From the NCBI GenBank assembly GCA_037783545.1, contig JBBELK010000386.1, positions 496,001 through 560,000 on the forward strand: a stretch of 64,000 nucleotides of DNA, read 5' to 3'. The notes under the pieces are model-generated. The model was not told the DNA's origin and searched no databases. It worked only from the letters and a program-made list of their open reading frames with translations. This DNA is from Henricia sp. BOLD:AAB3569 (taxonomy: Eukaryota; Echinodermata; Asteroidea; Spinulosida; Echinasteridae). The stretch's first letter is position 1. Every line of letters begins with the position of its first letter. This document shows, one piece after another, positions 45,188 to 57,100 of the stretch. The translations under genes were made by a program, and so were the position numbers.

Positions 45188-48100
45188 CTAAAGCTTCGCA
45201 TTCTGTTTTAAACTGCACCTTCGACGGAACTCCTGACCATGTTCGTGGATCCAAATGTTGGAAACTGAAACAAAAAATTTGGTAAATTAGGAAACGACTC
45301 GGTTGTGTAGAAATGAGGGGCTAAAATGCTCAAGAAAATGTAATTTCTTTTTTAGCGAAAAAACCTTGCATGAGTAGGCAATTTGTAGATCTATTGTCAC
45401 ATTTAAATAAGAAAACCTGTTCGCTACCAGCGCAACAGGTGTAAAATTCCGTGTGTAAGACGCACCTCCAACTGTAGACGGCTGGCACAATGTGTCTTGT
45501 GTACATTGTCATTGCAACTGGAAGCAACTCAACTGATCAGTTGCTGTCGATGTGTGCGTAGCGCGCTCATCGACAGCAATTGATTAGTTGCGCAACTAGG
45601 GGCAACTAAGAACGTCCAGTTTTCAGTGCGCGCACGGCAACTCGGTAAAGCCTAGAGTACATTGACCTTGCAACTGGAAGTAACTGTTGCTGTGTGCACA
45701 CGTATTCAGACACACACGTGCAACTGACAGCAACTAGATGCAACTGGGTACAACTAGTTGCTAGAAAGTAGAACATGAGCAACTCGCGGCAACTGGGATT
45801 TTTTCAGTTGCCAGTAGTTGCAAGTACGCACATATCGACCTTTTTGAGCAACTGATCAGTTGCTCCTAGTTGCTTCCAGTTGCAATGTCGATGTACGCTA
45901 GGCTTTATACACATGTATAAGGCGAACCCCCAACTTTTGATTTTTTTGCCGTGGGGTTAAAAAGTATTCTGATAATAATCTTACCCCACTTGGATCCCGC
46001 TAGGACCGGGCAGCCAGCATGTCTCGTCTCATAGTCCCCCTCACCAGAAGGAAACAGGTTGTACCAAAATGCACTTGTACCCTATATGGGGGAGATAGCG
46101 GAACGTTAAAATATCTATCTGGGCAATAGACAAAATTAATTTCTAATACATTTTCCTCAAAAGACGCCACACCAAACATGTTTTTATATTTTGTATACTT
46201 TATGCGATCATATAAAAGGCATTTTTTAGACAGATATGTATTTGTAATACATGATTGACGATACCTTTTTGGGTAGCAGCCTGGCGCCCACCATTGGAAA
46301 CACAGTAGCACCTCCTGCAGGTACATCGCTCATCTAGAAAATCAAAATTGTACATAAATTGTTTTACACCCAAATTATTTTTTAAAGGTATTGATTGGTC
46401 AAATTTAGAGGGTGCCGAAATAGGATTGTACCACTTTCATCCATGCTACATGTAGGTACAATCATCAAAACAAACTAACTTTAAAACACATTTTAAAGGT
46501 CTGGTGTAATTACACATTTTGTTTTTATGTGAATTTCCTTATTCATTTGGGACTCGTGGTCCAAATTTTCCATTGGTTTAGGCACAAATATCCCTATTGT
46601 TTAATAATTGTTAAAAATTTGTGCCCATTTGTTACTATTCCTTGCACTAAAAGTTCCCTGTTTTCAGTCCAGGAAACCCCGGAAATGGAACTGCAGAGGT
46701 TTGCCACAATTCCAGTTTGAATTCTTGTGTTTTCCCTTTAGTGGGTTCCTAAAGTGACATCATATAAACAGCGCCCCTTCTTGGCGAATAACGTTAGAAG
46801 GCTAAAAGGCGGTTTCCCTTTCGATTTTAAACATATTCACTGGTTCTGTGTTATATTTTGATTTCTGCTGCTAAACATGTTGAAAACTTTTGTCTATGTT
46901 CAACTACTAAGATACTTACGTAGAACAGCATGGTGGCAATACGATTGCCAGTACCGAGTGTCTTAAAAGCATTGGTTTCTTCTTTCTGTAACATAGTCAT
47001 CCGGCAGCAAGTATGGATAAAGGAAGTAACAACACATTAAAAGGGAAGAGCAAAAATGTTACTGTTGAGACCCTTAACACCTTCAAAGTGGCGGCAATTT
47101 AATTTTGAAAGAGTTTTAAATTCTCTTGAAAAAGAAGTGCAAACTACACTCTGACCAAAAGTTCGAGGAGGTTCAGAGATGTAACATTTTATCGGTTAGT
47201 AACGTGTATGGCCAACTCTTGTGGCAAGGCTGACTGCACCAGCCTCCGTAAGAGCCCCCGAGGCAGGGTGCACCACTCTACCTGAAGTGCGCCACCTCAT
47301 GAGCTCCTGTACCTCTAGGTTTGTTTGGGAGATGCGTAGATCATGTATAGATCAGCTCATCCCATGTAGGTTCAATCAAGTTGATAACCTAATGAAATAG
47401 GTTTTCTGAAAGCCCTTAACTGCAGGATTCTCCCAGAAACTGAAAATGTTGTATTTCATTATTGTGGGAATCATTTTGTTGAATGTGTCCTCTTGGACCT
47501 GGAGGAAACAGTCTTGAAAGCGATTCCAAAGTGATTTGTCAATCAGTGCCTTGTTATCCGCAAGTTCACTGTATTCAACAAACTTTTGTTCTGATCACAA
47601 ATCGATATTTTGGGAGAGTATATTTATGATTTTTGTTGCCGTCACTTTCAGGTAAGGGTTGCCAGCATTCGACGATTTGTAAGAGGTTTTAAGGAGCAAG
47701 GGCGGGGAAACTGTGTTGCCCCTGGGTGGTGTGTACTCCGGTAAACTTTCAAAACAAAATAAAAAATTCACCAACACCAAACAAAAGATGTACCCTGAAA
47801 TGAGAAACAGTGAAATACAGAACATGCAAGCATTCTTAAGATGAACAAAATATGATTCTTTAGAAGCGCAAACAGAACACTGTTAATGAAATGTGACACA
47901 CATGAAATGTTAATGGCGGTCTCTAAGTTTAATTCCATCCACACCAGTGACAGACTACACCGTGTTTTAGACATTAAAAAAAATATTCAATACAGACAGA
48001 ACTGTACTTTACTGAGGTAGTTTTTGTCTGGTAGCATTGTTCAGCACACACAGATCACCCACCCATGCCATACAAAACCTCAGCCAATCACATCAACTCT

Positions 48101-51100
48101 TTGTGCTTTGCTCTTCCCTTTTTGTGACAATCTGACCAATCAGATTGCCTCTTGGTTGCATTATGGGTAGGGATGTTAGCAGTTAACAATACCTCAGTTT
48201 TTACTTACATAGAACAACATAGTGGCTATTCTATTGCCAGCACTATAGGCATTGGGTCTCTGAAACAAAAACAAACCACAAAACAACAGAAAACACAGTT
48301 GAGGGTTTTTCAGCAACAACCACTACAAATTCATGTACGTTTGACACCCTCATTCCATGGTACATGGTACAATGCAATGAGGGCATATGCATAAAATACT
48401 TAGTCAAATGACACTCAATTTACCAAATCAGTGGGGGAGGGGGAGAATAATCATGTCAGTGGCTTCTAATTCGAAACAACTTTCACAAGACATTAAAAAA
48501 ATATAAAAATTTCCCTTCTTCGTTAGTGTAGTTTCATGTAGCCAGGCATGCACAAGGTGAAACAAAAAATCTTATTTTATCTCGTAAAAAAAGAAAATAT
48601 ACATATTTTACCACCACAAAATTTGTTCAAACATGATTTACATAATTAATTTTTTTAATGGAATTTAACTTACAGACCACCACAAACTCGGCCCAATTTC
48701 ATGGCGCTGCTACTAAGCAGAAAGTACTGCCAAGCAAATTTTATAGCTAAGCAAAAGTAGACTTAGTGACATCTGAAAGTAATCAGATGACACTGAATTT
48801 TAGCTTAGTAACCCGTTTTTGCTAAGCAATGTTTTCTGCTAAGTAGTGCCATAAAATTAAGTGTTGGCCAAAACAAATTTCCCCATTCTGTTTGGCACTA
48901 AAATCTAAGCGTGGAATGAAAAGTATGCTTTCTACTAAAGAGATGTGATCTGAAGAAGAAAAAACAAATACATGGAAACTGCCAAGAAAATAAAATTTTG
49001 ATGCATGTCTTCACCCGATGTGTTAATTAGATTAGGTCGCACATGCAAATAAAAGTTTAAAATGTAAATTTTTCTGCATGCTTCCTGCCTAGTTTGAAAC
49101 GTGAATCGAAGCGTCTTTCTCAGCGAGAAAGACGTGAGAGCTTTTTTTTATTAGAGAGTGACATGCAATTATATTAAAAACAAGGTCAGTGTACCAAACA
49201 CTACCGGTATTTAAATGTAGCATAAATAACCGTCGTGTTTTTCTTAAGTAAATTTGTGATGATACAAATTCCAAATAACCACAGCACACTAATACATGTG
49301 CCCTTGAGCAAGACACTTGGCCCTAAGTTGCTTCTGTCCACGCAGCAAGTCTTGTACCCATCTCCTACTACAGACGTCCCCATTAGTTTTTTGGCTACTG
49401 CTCTAATTTGTTTTGTACACGTTTCCAAATCTCGGACCCCCTTGGCAATCGCGGACCCTATTGTTCCTATTGTTAAACGCCCCCCATTAAAATACAGAAA
49501 CCCGCACAGGAGTACATGTAAAAAGGGAAATTGTAAATTTTGGGGTTTAGTGTCATGTTTTTTGACCGTAAAAAATTATTCAGAGTAAAAATGCATTGTT
49601 AAAAATGAAAGGTCAGTATTAATTTATAAAAAAAATTAGCAGAAGCGCAACTAACTCCGTTTTAGTATAAATTGCAGTGTTGTACAAATTAAGGCAGTTT
49701 TGACAGGGGGAAAATGGTCCATAACTGGGAAATGTGTAGAAAGACTTCAGAAAATCATAACACATAATTGGGCAAGTTCAAAAATCTCAAGAAACGATTT
49801 CAAGTTGACTATAATCCCTTGAACAACAGACATTATCCGTCGTTCGAGGAACTCTAGTCAAACTACACATGTTGTCATCTCCCCACTTGCTTTTTGAACC
49901 TCAATAAGAGCATTGTTAATACAACATTCTGCTTCCAACAAGTAACATTCTAGGTTTTAATTCCCTCTTTTTCAGTCTTCTCATTCCTGATAATACAGGT
50001 TTCTGTTATAACAAGGTAATCTGCAAAGTCCCAAGGACAGGCTCTTATTTACGAGGTTCAACTGAATTATTTCATGCAAAACTAAAAGCACAGCATGCAT
50101 GTTAATACTCACCCTCGCAAAATCAAAATGGGGTTCGTAGTGGCCACCTATGCCGTAGTTCACAACCTATTACAAAAGAAATATATATGGCCTGTTTAAA
50201 ATACGTACGGTGATAGTTAACTACAGCTGTTAATGTAACTTGCTACTTGAGTTGATAATTCAAGCTATTTGATCACCAAGCTGGGGACAATTTCATGAAG
50301 CTGTTTAGCAGAAATATTGGCTTAAAGGCCTATAGATGATCTGTTTTTGAGCGATTCTGGGAATAAAACCATTATAAATCAAAAGAAAGACATCAACAAA
50401 CTCATCCGAAGAAATCTCAGCTGTGTCAAATGTACCACGTTTTCCAAAAACATGAAAATCCATATGCGTTTTGCCAGTCTTGGCGGGGTGTTTCAAATAT
50501 TCGTGGCTCGCGTCATACTGTGTGTGTGCGCGACTGGTGCGACCGGTAAAAAATACATCGCGTTGGAACAGCACACATGCAGTACAGACCGCCCAGATGA
50601 GAACCAATATGCAAACGTTCTAAATAATTTCATCTTCATGGATTATTTTCTGGTAAAATTATATCATCTCGGGAAGAAATGTTTTATTGGATAGTTGCTA
50701 CCGATTCAATCTTTACTTTAAGGAAGGTTTTCCTAGTCAACTCATTGATTAACTTTTGGGGTCATTGCAAATGATACAGTGGGCCTTTAATCCAAAATTT
50801 ATTTCCTTTGTAAAAATGGATTAGCAGTCAAAACATTATGTCAACTTGTGTTCTTAGCAAGAATAGCAGAACACCGGTCAAGGAAATAATTTTTTGATTA
50901 AGCAAAGTTTTCTGCTATACAACTTTATGGAATGGGCCCCTTAATTATCTCATGTCTGTTACCCTGACTCACCTGTAGTTCCTCAGCTGTATCTAGTGTC
51001 AATCCTGTGTAGTCTGATACCCTGCGGCGTATGATTCCCACCACTGGGTCCAACTCCTCTCTAAGCCAAGCGCTCTTGCTGATGCGATAGTCGGCATACT

Positions 51101-54100
51101 CTAGCTTGCCAGTTACTGGGTTCTGAATTGTGGCTCTGTTAAGCTGACAAACAAACAAACAAAATTGATAAATTCAGTTAAATTGATAAAAGATTGTTAT
51201 AGGGCAACTTTAAACAGCCCTCAAAATCTGTTTTAAAATAAAATGAAATTTCAAGTTTATGCCCTTTAACGGACTGTTTAGCAATAACTGCCATATGAGC
51301 ATCTTTTTTGATGGATACCGGCGCATTATAAATTTTCATTATTATTATTATTATAACTGTCAAGAGCTAGGCAGTTCGTCAGTTAAACGTTCAGGAAACT
51401 TTTGGCTTCCTAGCTTCAGTTTCCGAGTTGCTGTTCACTGACACAGTTGGCAACCTCTAGAGGGTTCAGTAACCGGGCACTAGTTTTTGAGACTAGTGCC
51501 CAGTCAGGAACACTAGCAGGGAATCATGTGCGCGTGAAGTCTTAAGCCTAGCGTACATCGACATTGCAACTGGAAGCAACTCAACTGATAAGTTGCTGTC
51601 GATGTGTGCGTAGCGCGCGAATCGACAGAAACTTTTTAGTTCCGCAACTAGCCGCAACTAGCGGCAACTGGAAGCATCCAGCTATATCTACATTTCCAGA
51701 GTGCGCACATCGACACAGCAACTCGGTAAAGCGCAGAGTGCATTGCCCTTGCAACTGGAAGCAACTGTGCTTGCAGTTGCTGTCAATGTGTGCGCACGTG
51801 ATCAGATGCACGCGAGCAACTTGCAGCAACTTGTTGCAAGTACGCGTACATCGACGCAACTGACCGCAACTGGGTACAACTAGTTGCCAGAAAGTAGAAC
51901 ATGAGCAACTCGCGGCAACTGGGATTTTTTCAGTTGCTCCCAGTTGCCGGAATCACCAGTTGCCACTAGTTGCTTCCAGTTGCAAGGTCGATGTACGCTA
52001 GGCTCTAACGCGCGCTCGAAGCTTGATACGCGCGTCTAGTTCACGCTGGCGCAAATTTCATGCACTAGCCTAGATTAGTTAACCTTATGTGATTTCGTTT
52101 CAGCCATTCAGGATTGAGAATCAGAAAGAGGCGTGTTATAAGTTTTCATACATCCATACCATAGATAAAAATAGTTTGTAATGTTAGTACCCTGGGAGCA
52201 GCTAAAGATTTGACTTTAGCAATCTCAACATCATCCAGAATGTCATGGTAAATAATCAGCCGAGGGTGGTCGAAGACTACTTCCTCCTTCGCTGGTTGCA
52301 AGTAGAGTCGTGGGTTGTTGTAGTGTGCGTAACGGCACTTCAGGATGCGAAGATTCTTTGCGGTCTGTGTAAAGATAGCACATTGAACACAGAGATAGGT
52401 TTGAATGGTTTAAAAGTATGTTATGCCTTGAATTATTTATTATTTTTATAAAGAGAAAATTAGTATAAATTTAACTGGGTCTTTCCACAGTAAAGGGGGC
52501 ATTTTGGCATCACAGACCATATTTTCAAGGAAATACCTTTGTCTGGTCTCAAAATAAAAGAAATAAGTTTCAGTTGTTCTGAAGAGATAACTTTGGCCCG
52601 AAAAGGGTTACAAATAGTGTGACAACATGCCTTTCTAAAAACCCTGTGTACAGTACAGATTTTCAATATACACTCGTAACCGGGACGGACACTTGTTACA
52701 TTTTAGGACGTCCCGGTTATGAGCGTATTTGTTAACAGGGTTTTTAGAAAGGCATGTTGTCACACTATTTGTAACCCTTTTTGGGCTTAAATTATCTCTT
52801 TAGAATTACTGAAACTTATTTCTTTTATTTTGAGACCAGACAAAGGTAAATATGGTCTGTGTACTGTTATCAAAATGCCCCTTTACCGTGGAAAGACTCA
52901 TTTACAACGTGTAAGTAACGTAAAGCTATAAGATTAAGTAATACTACATGTATCTATGCTTGAGTTTCTGAATTTTTAGCCACAACGAAACTTTTAAACT
53001 TGCTTTTTTCCAAATGATTTTTTTGTACATATATGCTGTTCTGGTTTCTATTTACATAGGATGTTATAGACAAAATTATATACCTTGACATAACCAGGTT
53101 CCCCACGACACAACGCTTCGTACGCCTCTCTCTCCGGGCTAGTGTTTGGCGTAACTACTTTTTTCTCCTCTTGGCTCGTTTCCACCGAACCTTCGTCAGT
53201 AACATCGTCTTCATTTTCTCCATCACCTTCGCCTCGTGGTTTTCGGTTCTTCGACATGTGGTACTCGAAGTAGCGCTTGTTGCTGTTGCCGCGTTCGTGG
53301 TCGGGCTCTACAAGAGAATTAAATTGAATTGAATTGATTTGTTTATTGAATCAATTCACAGCATAAAAGATGAATGTCATGGTCATTACACAATTTAAAA
53401 AGAAAAAATAGCACAAATTAATTAATTAATTAAAATCTCATCACATCACATCAATAGTACACTCCCATAAAAATCAGGTTTCCAAGACATATCTTGCAAC
53501 ACTACATGAAACATGCGTTAATTATGGGAAATTCAATTTTGGTTTGAATTAGCCATGTACGTTTTTCGGGTTTGTTTAGGACCGGGTATCCTAGTACTGT
53601 AATGGTCAGGTTTTTTGAGTACCCGTAAAACTATTAAATTTATACAAATGTGGACAAATCCGTGAGTTTCGGAAATCGGGATGCAGTAAAAAACAACTTG
53701 GCTCCACCAGAATTCGAACCAAGGACCTTCTGCTATTAGATTCTTAGATTTCCAAACCCAGAACTTGAGAGGTGAGGGAATTGAATCATCAAGCGGAAAG
53801 GGTTTATTTTATTTTTTTCCCAGAAGAATAAAAGTACCCAGCGAGGCCCAAACCACAAGTTACCCTCTAAAAGGAGCCTTAGTATAAATCTGCCGATGTT
53901 TTTTCGTCTTTGTTGCATTTTTTTGGTTTTGTAAATTGTAAATATTCCTCAGATAGTCTTTAATACCCGTTTCTTTAATAGCTCCAATTTCAAAAACTGA
54001 TACAAAAATTCAACACTTGACAATACACAACTTACCAATCGCTAACAACTGGTTTGTGTACCTCAGGGCCTGATCGACATCATCAGTCTGAAGAAAAAAA

Positions 54101-57100
54101 AATTTGTTTTAATTAATAAAAAGAGCAAAAAATATTTAACGCACAACTCGCATCATAAATTCTGAATTAACTGCAAACAAATAAAATTTAAATTTAAAAA
54201 ATCTAACAAATTCTACCTACCATGTAGAGAATGAATGACAAATAGTCCAATATTTCTGCCTTTTCTACAGTTTTGTCTGGGTCCATGGTACGATTCACTC
54301 TGTCTAACGCTACCGTCATCCATAGTTTGGAGTGAAAATAATCATTGGCGTTGTATGCAATGCGGCCGATCTCGAAACATTCATGGGCTGCAAAGACAAA
54401 ACATATTGAAAATATGTTTGAAAATAAGTGGCAGGTCACTCCGGTAAATCTTGTCCAAATTTCAAGAGACATTGAGGCCAACTGACAGGGCACCACGGCC
54501 AAATTTGTTCTAAATGTGTACTAGTTATTAGGATAGGGCATGCTGGCCAATTTGGCCTCAGAAAGTGTACAAGGTTCATTGAGGCCAACTCGGTAGGGCA
54601 TGAGGCCATTGGCTTTGGTAGCCTTGGTTTGTTTTTTTAAGCAAGAACATTTTTGGGTTTTTCCACCACCCCCTAATTCCTGTTTAGTGATTGGAACTGT
54701 AAAAACATACTGGAAGAAAAAGTTTACAGTTAGTACGCAGTGCATAGTTAGAGGGCATTTTACACAATAAATAGAGTTCGGTTGACCAAAAACCATACAT
54801 GATTTAAGGACAATGGGAGTTATATGGCTGGCGGCGTTTCCACGCTCATGTGTTTATTTTCCGCCAGAATTGTTTGTGTGCCCTTGTACTGGTTGAGTTT
54901 GACATTTACTTGATTTCTGAATTTAAGGGCTACATTGAAAATTGTCTATAATGTACTTTTCTCAAACAAATTTTACAATAGACGTACTATGAACTTGTGT
55001 GAATACGTATGCCCACAAGCAACTCAATTGAAATTTTCACCAGGCTTTTTTGTTACGTTTTGAATGAAAGGTCTATATGCTTGGATATTTAGGCTCAACC
55101 TTTGTTAAAACGTTTTTTGTGACTGGACCATGTATATTTTCTCAACGCAAAATAATTAAGTAGCCCAAGGTAAATTCCAATTAATAACGAAAAGTCGATA
55201 CGCCTCGAGCAATTTGTACCAGCCATAATCTCTTGTTACTCAATTTTTGCTCAGCGCGCAAATTTGTTCAGCAGTATTTTTTGCTAAACCGCAAGCATTA
55301 TTAAAAACCAACTTACTGTAGAAGAAACATTGTGCTAACGTTATTTCTAATTTCAGGGCCATGACGTGCTTACACATACACGTGCTTTAAAAAGGTCATT
55401 GTTGCACGATTGCCTGAAACAACATTTTGCAGTGCTTATGGTTACGGTCCCGTTAAATAGCCGTAAGCTCCGTTAGCAGAAAATTGGCTGTTAAGCAGCA
55501 TCGTAAAATTAAGTCCTGCTAAAAAAATTGTGTAAACAAACATAAAAGTGGTAATAGTTAAGACCGGTTCATACTTCACGCAAATCTGAATTTTTTTTTC
55601 TAACGTTAAAGGCACAGGCTCGTCAGCAATGCGTGCGCGCCAAATTCGTGCCACGAATTACGCAGCTCCATGCCTTTACTATGGAGCTGTGTATTTCGTG
55701 GCACGAATTTGGCGCGCACGCATTGCTGACGAGCCTGTGCCTTTAAATATTTCGCGGCAAACATATGTGCAAGTTGAAACTACTTTAACTCTCTGTGATA
55801 TCACGGCATGAAAACTTTGATCTGATGTAAAATTCGTACGTTCGAAATGGCATTTAACCTACCCGTGAGTGTAGGGGACTTCCAAGTTCCTTCTATATTG
55901 CCATCAGCAATTGCCTTAGTGTCCAATTTGTATGTGTCCTGTAGACGCAACAGCGCTGCCCCCGCGCCTTTCAAGTCTTCGTTGGCGGGAAAATAGTCTC
56001 TGTGCTGGGAAATGTTGACCAGATAATCTGGGAGAAATAAGGAAAAAGTAAAAGTTATCGTCATGGGAAGTCAACATGTACATTGCTAGGAGTGTAATAA
56101 TTAAAAGCTTATTGCGTTATATGTTCTTGAGAAACAAAGGGTACAGATCAACATTGTTGGAAAGATTACCATGCACGGATACCCAGGACCCCATACACTA
56201 AACCTATGGGAAAACTCTCAAGTTTTCCTAAGTAAATTCATGAAATGTTTTCCTCCTAATGTTGCATTTTTATAATCAAAGTTAACAGTTTTACACTGTT
56301 TATGTCATAACAAGGAAAATCCTGGGTTTCCGTGCCTGGTAATAAACCCTAATTTTCTCTTTGCAAATATCGTTACCAAGGTTTCAATAATCTGGGCTTT
56401 TAAATAGATTTCAACCTCAGAATCAGGTATTTCTTTTCAAATGAAATCTGTGTTGTTTCTAAAAGATGAACACACAAATTTCGACTGCACAGTTGGAAAA
56501 AAAAACCATCTTTGGGGCCGTCCATAAAGTATGTACGCACAAAATGCCAACTTTTTAGACTCCCCCACCATACCCCACCCCACCCCCAACCCCCTCCCGT
56601 ACGCACAATTTGTGACGTCACCAATATACTTTAACATTGAGTGTACGCATTGGTTCCAACCCCCCTCCCCCTCCGTGTGTACATACTTCATGGACGGTCC
56701 ATTTGGCAAAAACTCCTGATGGTGCAATGTACAATCAAACTTTGTTAATAAGAGGTCCTTGGGACATTGTAGATTACCTTATTATAACAGGAATGAAAAG
56801 AATAAAGAACAAGGGACCTAGAATTTTCCTTGTTATAAGCAGAATGTATTAACAGTGCACTAACCTAATTATCAAAGTTTGAATGTATTGTGAAATGCCA
56901 AAATTCTTACTTGTTTTGGGCGCATCTAATCGAACGATGTTCTCAATATCGGACCATTCCCAAAGAAATCTCTTGACTAATAGTAGGGCGTTAACAGGGT
57001 GGGATAAGTAGTGCTCCGGGTCCTGAACCGCTTCACTATTTGCTCGCTCTAACTCTTTCACTAGCCTATGGTTAAAAAAAAGGAAAAGTTATAGCTATAA

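Noticed and set aside
53698..53760. tRNA-like word agaattcgaaccaagg in P4HA intron
   Set aside because: B-box-like core alone; the rest does not fold as a tRNA.
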